In this document: piece by piece, positions 1-11,513 of the stretch
How positions within the stretch are numbered: the first letter of the stretch is position 1
Layout of the letters: each line of letters begins with the position of its first letter
DNA from: Datnioides undecimradiatus
Taxonomy: Eukaryota > Chordata > Actinopteri > Lobotiformes > Datnioididae
Assembly (NCBI GenBank): GCA_008933995.1
Contig: WARS01001853.1
Coordinates: 827,001-891,000 of the forward strand
DNA length: 64,000 nt
Direction of reading: 5' to 3'
Notes under the pieces: generated by a model
Database searches by the model: none
Seen by the model: the letters and a program-made list of their open reading frames with translations, nothing else
What the model was told of the DNA's origin: nothing
Made by a program: the position numbers and the translations under genes

Positions 1-2200
1 AGATGGAGAACTGTGACCGAAATGGTGCTTAAACCAGACGCAAGGATGCACATTTCTACGGTTTGGTGCATTTAGAGACTTTGACTCTGGACTCTACAAA
101 GTTCTGTGCACCTTAAAGCAGAGGTGGCTCAACCTTTACGTCACTCATTTGCCTTTAAAGCTACATCCTTGTCATTCGTGCCGTGGGGGCGGATAGACAA
201 CTTCCCAGCTCTGCTTTGAGCACTCATCATGTAACCGTAACGCCTCAGGTTCAAGCCCTGCTTGTTAAGCATGTCGTGTCAGTCCTCATCTCCCTCTGAC
301 CTTTTCCATTGCCCGTGCATGCACTGTGGAAACAAAATAAAATGCAGCTCGGAGAAATTAGCACAGTAAATGTTCCCCACAGCCGCTCAGCGCTGGCACC
401 GGCTCTGCACGGCTGTGTTTGGAGAGAACAGTGTGCTTTGTGACGGGGAAAGAGGTGGAAAATGTAGCCGGGGGGCAAAATGCTCAGCGAGAGAGGCAAC
501 GTTTCCAGGAAGCTAACGGCAGATTCTTCACGCTCCTGTTTATACGTTCTTGTCCTTGTCGTCGCAGCATTCAGCGTCTAATTCGGTGTCTTGTTCAATT
601 CGCTCCACAAGAACACTGAAACATCGCTTCCAATGCTTTTCTCATCGTCCTCTCGTGGCTTCCCGCTAATGCGTCCTTTGAGCGTGTCTAGACATCAGAG
701 GGAGCAGTGGATTTCTGCGCCTGAGCCATGAATGGAGGAGGCGATTAACGGGAAAGTTTGCTCTGATTTCGTCCTCATCCACATCCTCTGTCCTTCCACC
801 GCTCTGTTTTTATTACTCAGACCAGCCGCGACGATCGTCAGCGTCGCTTTGCTTCGTCTGAAAGTTTCACAGATTCACTCAGAGCGAGTCCTTGCGATAC
901 TCTTGGTGACGCAGACGACGTTGTTTGTTCAGTCTGACGGGAGCTTTTAGATGGAGAAGTTCCTCCGTTCTCCTTTGAAAGTGCTCCCATTCACGGCTGC
1001 CCTTGATGAAACGCACTTGATATGCGAAGCGCCGCCCGATCCATAAAAGCTTCCTCTCCCACTTCTGCTCTTAAGTTAAGCTTTGGTAAAGGACTGTAAC
1101 TCTTATTTACCCAGTCAAGACCGATACGAGAGGCGAGAAGGGTTAATCACACGCTCATGCAGCTGCCAGAGGAGGAGTTAATGTATGTTCCCCGTTGCAC
1201 CCCTATGCACCAGCCTGCTTTATGCATGACGCTGCTGAGGAGCAGCGTCGGTCTGCAGATCTTGGTGAAGCGATAACGCTGAGGCGCAGGCTGCAGTTCT
1301 CCTGTGATGCTACAGCTGGGAGGAAAGTTACCGCGGGAAATTTGTGATATTGAGGAGATGAAGCGCTTCAGCAGCTTGTCTCACTGCAGGGCAAAGTCAA
1401 CATGTTTTACTGTACAAATACAGCCGGTGCACGAGGCCCACGCTTTACTGCCTAATTACTTTCCCTTTAGCCTGAAGAGGAGCTTCCCAGGAAACAAAGC
1501 TCATAAAGGACTCATTTTACTCTTTTATAAGCCTCATTAATCAATACGTGTGTGTATATATTATTCTGTACATGAAACTCTGCAGCTCTGTGAGCTCTGA
1601 AAGCCTCTTCTAGCTCATTCTTTCAAAGTTACGTCCCATTCACAGCATGTTTAGGCCAAATCCCTCGTCAGCAAACGTTTCCCAGCTGCACACGGACGAG
1701 AAGAAGTCCCCGAAGAAGTTAGCGACCAGCTGGGGATGGAGCAGTGAATCGTGATTTTGTTTCTGGCTCCAGCTCACCGTTTATTTGCAGGACATGTGTT
1801 ATCAACTGTCTCACAGCCAGTGTCGTTAATATAAGCATCAAATACTAAAACATGAACAACAGAATAATAAGAATATCGTTCAGACTCTAACACGAAGCAA
1901 AGCGACATGGTGAGCAAAGTGCTCTTCAGTCAGTACACCGCCTGAAATATGTCACTTAACACGAGTTACTGACACGACTTCAGCAGCTCATTACGACTCA
2001 GCCTGCAGGATGTTACACGGCCCTGATATCAATCGATAACGATCAATAGGGGAAAATCAAACCCCTGCAGACATTAAAACCACGCAGCTTGTTGAATGTG
2101 GTCGATGGCGTGTTTGCAAATGAATCATCAACACGCCGACGCTGTTTTCCATTAAACACATTTCCATTGCAACATATCGACCCGCCTGATATTTATATTT
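1..2200. other. 5' flank, no gene recognised
   Basis: Ordinary mixed-composition non-coding DNA. The open frames are short and overlap on both strands, and none resembles a known protein. No tRNA, tandem array or mobile element was recognised. Confidence 0.6.
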
Positions 2201-2208
2201 ACCCCCCT

Positions 2209-2210
<2 letters not shown>

Positions 2211-2242
<32 letters not shown>
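2211..2242. repeat. (AC)n microsatellite
   Basis: Sixteen perfect AC units follow a short C-rich run. It accounts for the repetitive Cys-Val and Thr-His stretches in frames crossing it. Confidence 0.97.
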
Positions 2243-2246
<4 letters not shown>

Positions 2247-2479
2247 TGTAAACGGGGGGATTATTCATTGTTGCAGATCAGGCTGGGGCAAATATTTGCA
2301 GCTCTGTCCGTCACCAGATCCAATACCGTTGATTTTCAGCTCAACCGATGCGTCGCCGACGACGACCAGACAACCAGACGATGGAATTAACAGCAATCAA
2401 GCGGCGTCCCGGTCTGAGGGAGCGAGCGCTGTTTGGCGCCTTGTGGAAACCAGTTTATTGACTTCTTAAGGCCGGTTTG

Positions 2480-3395
2480 TCAGCCTGTTCCCCGGAGCGC
2501 CAGGCAGTGATGTTTCATGCCAGAGATGCCATTTGCCTACAGATCAATACGGCTTCTCAGACACAGCGAGCTCGGGGAAGTGAGGCTGAAACGGCGTGAA
2601 TGTGGCGCTCGGGCGGGACGCGGCTGAATATTTCACTGTAAACTGGACGTTTATGTCGCCGCGTTTCGTCTGTTTTCACAGTTTTGGGAGACTTTTATTT
2701 CACAGCCATTATCTCGTCCCCTGCGCTCGCCTCAAGAGGACCCGGAACGCAATCCGTCATCCGGCCCTGACGGTCACACCCGACAAAGACGGCCCCTTCG
2801 TTTCTGACTCAGTGAACCCACGGCAGCGGCGCCAAGCCAAACGCTAAACGCTGCACCGTTTGTCACGCCTCTCCCCGTCCCGTTCTCCTCCAGCTGAGCG
2901 CTCGCTCATCGGAGCAGGCCTGTCTGCCGCCTGCCAAAGCCATCATCTACATCGCCGCGCTCCAGCGGAAACACAATCGCTGCTTTCTGTGGCGAAAACC
3001 AAACGCCGCTGCATAACAGGAGCAATATGTTTCTCCTCTGGCTGTGTTCAAACAACGTGGCGGGAGTGGGACGGCGTGGGAGGAGGAGAAAGAACCGAAC
3101 CGATGGCGGAGAGGACACGGCCGCTCGCCCCCAGCAGCTGTTACTTTCCTTTAAAATCAGCGTGGGAACAAAAGAAAAACAACAGTTTGCTTCTTTTTCT
3201 GTTCTTCTTCCTTTTCGCGTCCACACCGACTCGTTACGATGAGCACGCTCGCCGCGCCGCGCGGTTTTATTTGACTTGTGTCGCGTCACAAAGAGCTGAA
3301 GGAGAAATATTTGATGAGCACCGTTCGTCCAGGCTGCAAACACAGAAAACAGAGGAAGTGATGAAATATGCAGCGCCGGACTGAAGCACAACACG
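2480..3395. other. CpG-rich block, unassigned
   Basis: CpG dinucleotides are frequent, as in GGCGCTCGGGCGGGACGCGG near 2603 and CTCGCCGCGCCGCGCGG near 3248. Open frames run on both strands (2860-3384 plus, 2906-3394 minus), as expected in CpG-rich DNA with few stops. No protein family is recognisable. It could be a CpG island of an alternative first exon or an unseen transcript, but no clear first-exon donor was found. Confidence 0.35.
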
Positions 3396-6300
3396 CCGCT
3401 GTTTGACCCTCGTTATTACTTTTTAATAGAAGGCAGCGAATAACAGGACGATTCGGGTCGACAGCATGAAGAATATAGACAGTGTAGATGCTCACGGAGG
3501 AGACGTGTGAGTCAGTGAGGACGTGAAGCAGACGAACGGAGGCTCAGTCGAAAACAAAGGAAATAAACAAGATTGAACCGATAAAGTTGAATCTTAACGC
3601 AGATGTTAAATCATTATTAAAATGATATTGTGATGTTCACCAGATCAGGCACTGCTGCGATATAAGACCCACTCCTGCAGCCTGGAGCAGGATCCGAGCC
3701 TTCGTTAACCCGCCCGCCCACACAAGGTCACCTTTACAGCGCCGCCCGCCTCCAAACCTGTACTCTCCTACACGAGACCGCTGCTATTAATAAAAGCGTC
3801 AACGTGAAGCGCGGCTGAAAGAGAAAGACCAGGCGAGCGCGCTCCGATCTGAACTGAGGACAGCTCGTTAAAGGTGAAAATGAGCACATGGTCTGAAAAG
3901 ACCCTCCAGGAACAGGTTTTACCACCTGCCCGCTCTTTACACTGTGGCGGAGGATGTGGGAGATACCTGGAGGCGAACATGCAGAACTTCTCAGGTAAAG
4001 TCTGGATCCTGGCGCCCTGTCCCACGTTCTTAAAACAGCGGTCGGATGATCACTTCCTGTCCTTTCGTTCCGGGACACTTTTTAAATGTTAACTTCAGTG
4101 TTTCCTGTAATTCAGTCTGTAACCGTAAGCAGACCCCGTCACGCTGGCAGGCGCCGTTCACAATGCCACCGTCCTTGTTAGCGTGGCTGTCACCTGTAGC
4201 GCATATCTTAATTATCTGGAAGGAGGCTCTGCGCTGTACCTCACACTCTCACATTTAATCAGCATCCTCCGAGCAGCACCGCCGTATGAGCTCCTACCTG
4301 CTCCGCGGCGTCGCTTGTGTCGAGCGGGAACAGCTTCTGTTACGAGCGATCCAGATGGCTGGAGCCCGGCGGTGGCGCAGCGATCATTAACCTGCTGGGC
4401 TCGTCTCTACGTGCACCTTGTCTCGTTTAATTCCAGTCTCCACCTCTTGACTCTCAAATGTCAAAACTTCCCCAGACTCTCAAACTTTGAGGTCCAGGAG
4501 AGCTGAGAGCACTTTCACAGGTCAGTCACTTCATGAGGGTTTCTGCCTGAGTGCACCGGTGAACCTCTGTATGGACCGGAGGTTTGTAAGTTCACCGTCC
4601 TGTTGTTTTCACAGGGTCCAGGGAAGTACAGGGTCAACACTAGAGACTTTGAACTTACATACATAACATATTATTCTATTCTACACATTATGTTATTTCA
4701 TTGTGAGGAGGTGTTGGTTCAACAGATGTGTGTCCCAGGCTGCAGTCGGACCGACCTCAGCCCTGTTTGAAAAGCTAAACTGCAGCTGCTGCAGCGTTAA
4801 GGTGCTCAGTCGGCGAATTAAACACATGCATTTATTCCTAAAAAGCACATTTTTACAGCTGCAAAGACAAATCTGCGTGCACCAGTTTCAAGGAGGCGTT
4901 ATTCGCAGGTTTTAAGCCTTAAATCGCATCGATCTGGACTCAGGTCTGCAGCCGTGGCAACAATCAATTAGCGGCACAGAGGGTCAGAGCCACCTGTTAA
5001 AGCAGAGAGACCACCTCGGGTCGGCGGGCCAAGTCTTAATCCTGGATTAACATTTGCAGCTTCAGCTGGGCCAATAAAATGTGAGCAAAGGTGTTTATAT
5101 TAAGAGTCTGGTCATCTCACAGGGCATGGTCGCAGGGCGAGCACTGAATGTCTTCTTCTGCGGTTTTGCTAAAACCTGCTGCGTGTTGTCTTTGTGACCT
5201 GGATCAGCCACAACATGCAACATCGTCACCGTCCAACTAAAATCATTTCTAATCGACAAAGGCCGAGGAAAAGCCCCAAACCATGAAACCGTCTCCCTGA
5301 GTCGTGCAGACTCTTACTTAGACTCTACAGACCGCTCTGATTCAGCAGCGGTGAGATATCTTCATGCTCAACGTAGCGTTAATGCTAATGAGAGTTTAAT
5401 GGAAAACAGTCCCCGTTTGAGTTAAACACACATTTAGCTGCAGCGGAGAGCGGCTCAAACTTTTAGAATTGGTCCCCGGCTTATTGTGCGTCCACTAATT
5501 CCCCGACTGCTTATATAAAAAAGGGCTCGTCGTATATTTAACGATGGAGTTTGACCCATTAAGAGACGTCTCGTCAGCGTCGTTTAGCGCGGCCGCCACG
5601 TCTCCCCGGGACGTTCGTGGCACAAACCGCGGTACGATCACTGACTGAGCGCTTTCTGTTTAAACTGCACATCCAGCAGAACGGCCGTCGCTGCTTATTA
5701 AAAATGCATGTGGAGGAACTCCTGCGAAATGCGGCGCAGCGGGGCGGTTTGTTGCACACAGCAGCGTTTTGCACGAACGGACACGAGCGGTTTTCTGTCG
5801 AGCGGTGATGCAGCAGAAATCAGCTCCGGGCCTTACAAACGACTGCACCTGCAACTTTTCTGTGCTTTATTTATTTTATTCTTCAGTGGAGGGCGAACGA
5901 CGGGGTCGGTACAGGACTGGAGTGTGGGAGAGTTGCGTCGGCTGGTGCTGACTGACAGACTCATTGATTGTTAGTGATTTCAGATCGCTCTCGGTGATTT
6001 CAGTGAGTTCACTTCCTCTGATGGAAGAAGACGTGCCTCCTGGCGAAGAGGGGGGTACGAAGAAGGAGTAAAAGGGAAAACAGAGCAGAACACGGCGAAA
6101 CCTGAGAAGACAGAAAATACAGATATGTACTGTTATTAAAAAATACAGAAATCAATAAATATCGAGAATAAAGAGTTTTAATGTGCAGAGGAAGCCTTCG
6201 TGCAGCCTCTGCAGCCAAGTCATCAATGCTACTGCATGAAGTGAGTGAGCTGCATTAACAGCTAAAGAGAAAACGTGATAGAATTTGACAAAAACGCTGA

Positions 6301-7640
6301 AATCCACGTTGTTTATCTCCTTTTTCTTCAAGGTGAGCTTCGCCCACTTGTGACAGTTTGACAAGACTTTTGTTTTCCGGCGAGGTGACTTTCAAAATGA
6401 CTAATTAGCAGAGGAAACGAACTTGAGGCTCTGGGAGGAGGGTGACATATCCGGATTGACCGGCTCCTTCGAGAGCCGAAAGGATTTTCCAGCTGTGTCA
6501 GCAGAACCGGGGAAGTTTGGGAAGTGTTCGGCGGCAGAGAGGGCAACAAAGTCTTTCCCGATACACCCAGCAGTGAATATTCCTTAGTCGTATAACGAGA
6601 GCGGATAAACTGGATAAAGCCTCATTAGAGTTTTGATTCATGGGCACGTGTTTGATGAAAACGTTAAAACGAGCTGAGCTTTGTCCAAAATATGAAGATA
6701 TAAAAGAGAACAGCAGTTGATGTTGAAGAACATTTACAGATGTTGAAGGCAGAAGGACACTTAGAGGAAAGACTCAGGCGTCAAATGACCTAAAACAGCT
6801 GGAGCAGTGGGCTGATCCAAAGCCTGAGAGCCGGGACATTGAACACACCGTCCCCACTGTGTTTACAACACGCAGGCCTTCCTCAAACTATGTGATGGGT
6901 GTACAGGAGGTTTAGAGCATTGAAACTCACCATTGTACTCTGGGGAAGACCATCTAAAGCCTCATAGACGAGCAACTGAGAGAGCTATGTAAGATCTGAG
7001 TCAATATAAATAGCTTTGCAGCAACTGGAGGGGGAGAGCGTGGATGCGTGGATGATAGGACTGTCTGTATTTTAAATCCCAGTCAGATGATGACGTTTTG
7101 GTTTTGGCGAGATGCAGAGCGGAGTCGTTCAGTTTGAGATGTGTGATGATGATGGACATAGAGCCCTGCAGGGAGAAGACGAGAGGACGTTCAGTTTGGT
7201 TTGCACCAAACCAACCTGACCTTCTCGAGAAGGTGGCAGGACGTGTAAACAGGAGCATGCAGTTTGGTTCGCCATGTAAACGGCTTTGTAGCCAGATTAT
7301 TTAGGTGCATGTCCGCTCTGTGCCCCGCTGAGCTCGGTGCATTCACTGCACAGTCTCATGCAACAGGACATCCGTCAGTCCGACTCTGAATCCAGCAAAT
7401 AATCCCAGAGTCGACTCGGTGAGATCGTTTCGTGGTCACCGATGCGGCAGCGTTTTATTGCAGGATGCTGCTTTTTATTTATAAGCATAATCTGTTTAGA
7501 ATGATGAAATATATGGAGCGAGGAATATGAGCTAATGATTTTGTTTATTCCTGGATGGAAATATGGATTTACCTTCGGAGTAAACAATCTCTTTCAGCAT
7601 CGCGCTCAAACGAGATTGAACAGTAAAACCAAAGGGCCCA
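3396..7640. other. 5' flank, no gene recognised
   Basis: Non-coding DNA with no recognised gene or repeat family. A second CpG-rich patch lies at 5575-5800 (GCGGCCGCCACG near 5589), with short overlapping frames on both strands. Otherwise nothing stands out. Confidence 0.55.
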
Positions 7641-7669
7641 CAAGAGATGTTTCAATTTCCCCATAACGT

Positions 7670-7975
7670 TCACATCTGATTATGATAATCGCCTCTTATT
7701 CATGCTGGTTGCTGTTTTCATTTGAAGTGTCTCTGTGATCTGGCAGCGTCTGATCCTGACGAGTTGAAAATGAGGCAAACGTGGCGCCTTTCTGATGAAT
7801 TTCATCGTTTTATCACAAACAACGACGGAGGCGCTCGCGACTGATTCAGGGCGGGGAGAACAGAATCCGACGCTCACCTGGAGGAGGCCGGCCGAGTAAA
7901 CAGAGCCGCAGTTGGAAATAAACAGCCATATTTATTCATGATGACATCTGTGACACAATCCATATTCAACCAAGG
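7670..7975. promoter_or_regulatory. Candidate conserved non-coding element
   Basis: Low-repeat sequence with homeodomain-like AT-rich motifs (TTATGATAATC near 7680, ATTTATTCATGATGAC near 7929) alternates with unique GC-richer sequence. There is no plausible ORF. The call rests on texture alone. Confidence 0.2.
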
Positions 7976-8344
7976 CTGCCCGCACTTGGACCGGCTCTAA
8001 AACCCAGTCGCCGGGCCGGTCTGGACCCGTAATTGGCTGTTTTCGTACACAGAGCGAAGCAGGCTGGGAGCGATCCAGGCGCTCAGGCTGGGAGGGGGCG
8101 CGCCGGGGATTTTCCCACCTCAGGTTTGATTCGTGCACAAACACAATAAGAACAACAACATTCATTATGTATCAGGGAGCGACGCACAGACGCACACCTG
8201 CGAGGGACGGAGATGGAGGCGCTGAGGCCGACAGACGGACGGATGATGGACAAACAAAGCAGAGAGTGGCGCAGTGATGTCCGACATCCACTCGCATCAA
8301 AGCTCACACACACTGACTGACAAACACAGGGAGAGCTGGTGCTG

Positions 8345-8351
<7 letters not shown>

Positions 8352-8385
<34 letters not shown>
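8352..8385. repeat. (CA)n microsatellite
   Basis: A perfect CA dinucleotide run of about 17 units that ends in CAGACAG. Confidence 0.97.
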
Positions 8386-8389
<4 letters not shown>

Positions 8390-8624
8390 GTGGTTTATTT
8401 GTTATTCAGTGTTTCTCAGAGGCAGAAATAATCTATTTGGATGAATCAAACATCAAAAAGGCGGAGCCCCGGGAAGGGCGGAGCCTCAGAGCGACCTCGG
8501 ACTGACCCGACAGGAGCTGAGGAGGAAACTGCAGCTGCTAACGTGGCGTTGATGCGTCGAACAGGAGTCACATGTTCTCTTTATCACGATGGCTGGCGGC
8601 TCATTAAAGAGAAACAACTGCATC

Positions 8625-8765
8625 GCCCCCTGGTGTCTGGCTGCAGTACAGCTCATAAGCCCCGCCCCCTGGTGTCTGGCTGCAGTACAGCTCATAAGCC
8701 CCGCCCCCCGGTGTCTGGCTGCAGCACAGCTCATAAGCCCCGCCCCCCGGTGTCTGGCTGCAGCT
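8625..8765. repeat. 39-bp tandem repeat, about 3.5 copies
   Basis: The unit contains GGTGTCTGGCTGCAG followed by CAGCTCATAAGCCCCG. Three nearly identical units and a partial fourth occur, differing mainly by T/C changes. Because 39 is divisible by 3, frames stay open on both strands and repeat 13 residues, but no protein is implied. The phrase 'ATAAGCCCCGCCCCC' resembles a dispersed repeat I know from fish genomes, so this is probably an internally amplified fragment of one. Confidence 0.9.
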
Positions 8766-8829
8766 CTCCATCCTGCAAACAATGTGAACAGAGGTTTGTT
8801 TCAATTAAAACCATGAGATCTTCACTTTA

Positions 8830-10890
8830 ACACGTTCATCTCATGTGGAGCAGACCTGGATTCGGTGCGTTCAAGTCTTAGACCTGTGTTTTACTCCACA
8901 GTTGGTGGTGGAGCATGTAAGCAGAGCACAATCAATTACTGTGACGGAGAACATCGGCCGCCGTGGGGCCGGTGGAGAGAGAGGAACTGCAGCGTAGTCT
9001 CAACACTGATTTCGTTCCAGAGTGATGTGTAAAGAAAAACCCGTTCATGGCTTTTTATGACTCCACCCACTGAGCCTTCGTCTAGCTGCCGCTCATGGCT
9101 CCACCTCCTCCGTCGTCCTCCAGTTTAATCGTGTCTGTGGACGAGCTCCCCTGCGTGTTCGCCTACACTCCGTCTTCATTATGAAACAGGGCTTTGCTGT
9201 GGTCCTCCCCTCTTTACCAGACGCTTATTAGGGACGTTCCCTTTTATTTATTGATTAAAACATCATCAAGTGGAGCTCCAGCTGCAGCCAAGGGAACAGC
9301 AGCGAGGTTCCCCTGATGTCTGCAGCCTTGGTCCCGGCTTCCCACTTAAGATTCAGGCCTCGCTCTCCCTGTTAGACAGCGATTGCTATTATACTTTCCT
9401 TTCTTGTGCTGCTTCTGAGACTGCAGCTGGATTTTCACTGTGGCTTCAAAACAAAAACTCTGAACCAGAAATGTTGAAATTACCAGGCCTTAAAAGGCGT
9501 CGGTGCATTCGGGGCGCGGACACATCTGCAGCTTAACCCCCTGTTTTATGGGCATATAAAGGAGTTTTTAACCCGTTTTAATAATAAAGCACCTTGCTTT
9601 TTCTTATCAAAGGCGCAGCGCTGTGAAACCACTGGATGTAACATCAAAGCATGAAGTATTCCCCTAACCTACAAAATCAGTCTCACCACAAACAAGCAGG
9701 CAGAGAGAATGGGATCAGTGTGGCTGAGAGGAGAGGGAGGGAGGGGGGAGGAGAGGAGAGAAGTGCAGCTTTGTAGGAGAAGCTTTGTGAGGCTCTTTCC
9801 TCCCTCGCTGTCGGGCCGCACAACATTAAAGTGGAGGAGAGGAATTTGCATTCTCCAAATCGCTCGCTCTGTCCTCAACTCTCACATGCTCAATGTCACG
9901 CACGCACGCCCCGACGCACTTTAACCCACTGCGCCTCCATCAAAAACAGGTCGACAGCAAAATGCACCTAAATACAATAAATACTCACATGTATCAGCGA
10001 TCAGCGTCGGCTAAATGTTAGAAATATTGGAAACACAGCCTCGGAGGTGACCACGAAGTCGCTCTTTCAACAGCTTCAGCTGAAGCTAAACACTCTAACC
10101 TTCATGAAGGCAGGATTACGAATGATCCTCTGCTGTTGTATCAGCTGTTCCTAATAAACTGACAGTCACTGAGGGCGTTTCAGGAGGATAATGCAGCATT
10201 AATTGCTCGACGTTCACTCTGCAGCAGCGCGGCTCTCAGCGGAGCGTGGCTTAAACCAGCGCAACTGACGGTTTAAACGTTTGCTCGTCACAGGTGTGAG
10301 ATGCAAGGGAGACCATGACGGAGCGCGAAGCTTCAGACTCAGAGTCCTCCACAAACACACGGCGGGACCGGTCGTCTGGTCAGAGACTTGTTACGAGCCG
10401 CGGTCAGGTTTGTTGCTCGGCAGCGACCTCTGGTGGCTGCAGGAATAACGACGCGTGGAGGAAGTCAGCTGACCAGCTTTGACTTCTTGTTGGTTACCTG
10501 CAAACACATCAGTCTCACGTCAACGCAAACCAAACGAAGTCAGGAAACAAACAGAACGGCCGCTGCTTCACGGCGATGACCCGTGTCACTGTGGGAGCCA
10601 CTGACCGCTGCGCCGTGACGTCTGAATTCAGGAAATTTCAAATTAAAACCTCAAATGTCTGATTCGCTCAAAGCAATATGACTCACGTATAAAAGCATCA
10701 ACGTCTTGCAGCACAGTGACTAAAAGGTAAACTGAAAATGCGACGAGATGTTATTAAAAATGCAGATAAATCAATATGTGACCTGTTGTTCACGTTCATT
10801 TTCACATTAATTAGAGTCCAGTCCAACATAAGGTTCAGCAGCAGGCTCTGTGACTGAATGACACACATTGTGCTTCACACAATACACACA
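8830..10890. other. 5' flank proximal to SGCD, no gene recognised
   Basis: Unique non-coding sequence. A purine-rich patch (GGGAGGGAGGGGGGAGG type) lies at 9720-9765. A fragment of the common fish phrase 'CGACCTCTGGTGGC' is at 10422-10435. No reading frame is convincing. Confidence 0.5.
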
Positions 10891-10894
10891 TCCA

Positions 10895-11260
10895 AACACT
10901 GGAGGGGCAGGGCTCAGCCGGCTGGAGTGGGAGGGGTCGTCATGACAACACAGTACTCTCAGGCAAGTCCCGCCTCCCTAAACTTGAAGCCAGGAGCCCA
11001 CATGTGTCTCTGCTTCTAAATCTGGCAGGAAGGCAGGGCCGCGACGCCGAGAGACGGAGGGCTGGAGAAAGGAGACTCCCCCCAGCCGAGCAGCGAGCCT
11101 TCACAACAAAAAACAAAAAGACAGAAGAAGAAGAGAGGGCAAAAAAAACAGAAAGACAGCCGGGTCACGGGAGTCCACCAAGCATCCAGGAAACAGCTCA
11201 CAGCTCAGGGACTTGGCCAAAAGAGGCGGGGAGCAGTTTGTTATTGGAAGAGCTGACAAG
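10895..11260 (+). promoter_or_regulatory. SGCD: Candidate TATA-less promoter of SGCD
   Basis: GC-box-like motifs occur around 10902-10912, 10930-10937 (GGGAGGGG), 10969-10978 (CCCGCCTCCC) and 11223-11232 (GAGGCGGGGA). An E-box pair CACATG/CATGTG lies at 10999-11006, and an inverted CCAAT (ATTGG) at 11243-11247. No TATA box is visible. E-boxes fit a muscle gene because they bind myogenic bHLH factors, but one short pair is weak evidence. The position just upstream of the ATG/donor exon is the main argument. Confidence 0.4.
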
Positions 11261-11279
11261 AGAGCGAGGCGGCGGGGAG

Positions 11280-11334
<55 letters not shown>

Positions 11335-11510
11335 GGCTGCCTGACTTTGACTTGGTCAGTGAAGGTCTCATGCAGCTTCTTACCAACAACTCAATCCCAC
11401 TTTTATCTGGCTGACACCTCGACTTTGAGCAGAGCCCGCCGGGAGCCCGGAGCAGAGGGGAGGTAAAGAGAGAGGGAACAGCAGGAGGAAGCGCAGAACG
11501 GACAGGAAAC
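11020..11510 (+). other. SGCD: Probable 5' untranslated region of SGCD (5' limit uncertain)
   Basis: This is the stretch upstream of the ATG/donor at 11511. It is purine-rich on the + strand and includes a GA microsatellite at 11281-11333. Two upstream ATGs (11004 and 11370) share one frame that stops at 11414, before the main start. The exon may instead be internal and shorter: an acceptor-like stretch ends in GAGCAG near 11433, with a GGCTGAC branch-like motif upstream. Another possible acceptor ends in CTGGCAG near 11030. The sequence alone cannot choose between these. Confidence 0.45.
11281..11333 (+). repeat. (GA)n microsatellite in SGCD promoter/5' UTR
   Basis: A pure GA dinucleotide run of about 25 units lies inside the probable 5' UTR. 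GA runs in vertebrate and insect promoters can bind GAGA-type factors and are length-polymorphic. Any effect here is inference. In the upstream ORF starting at 11004 it would encode an alternating Arg-Glu stretch. Confidence 0.95.
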
Positions 11511-11513
11511 ATG
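11511..11513 (+). CDS. SGCD: Upstream start codon of SGCD: one-codon coding end of the 5' exon
   Basis: ATG at 11511 is followed directly by the strong donor GTGAGT (11514-11519) and preceded by GGAAAC, which gives an A at -3. Human SGCD isoform 1 begins Met-Met-Pro-Gln-Glu-Gln because a 5' exon ends in ATG and the next exon begins with ATG. The same arrangement here would give Met-Met-Thr-Gln-Glu-Gln after joining to 36724. The phase fits, the strand matches and the upstream sequence looks like a promoter and 5' UTR. The splice over 25 kb is inferred and no transcript was seen. If this exon is skipped or replaced, translation can still begin at the ATG of the next exon, so the codon is probably not essential. 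A second, weaker donor-like GGTAAAG lies at 11462-11468. Confidence 0.75.

Noticed and set aside
2860-3394. Overlapping 174-codon plus and 162-codon minus frames
   Set aside because: Both strands are open because the block is CpG-rich and stop-poor; neither peptide looks like a protein family.
8625-8765. CRISPR-like array
   Set aside because: The repeats are head-to-tail with no spacers, in vertebrate DNA.
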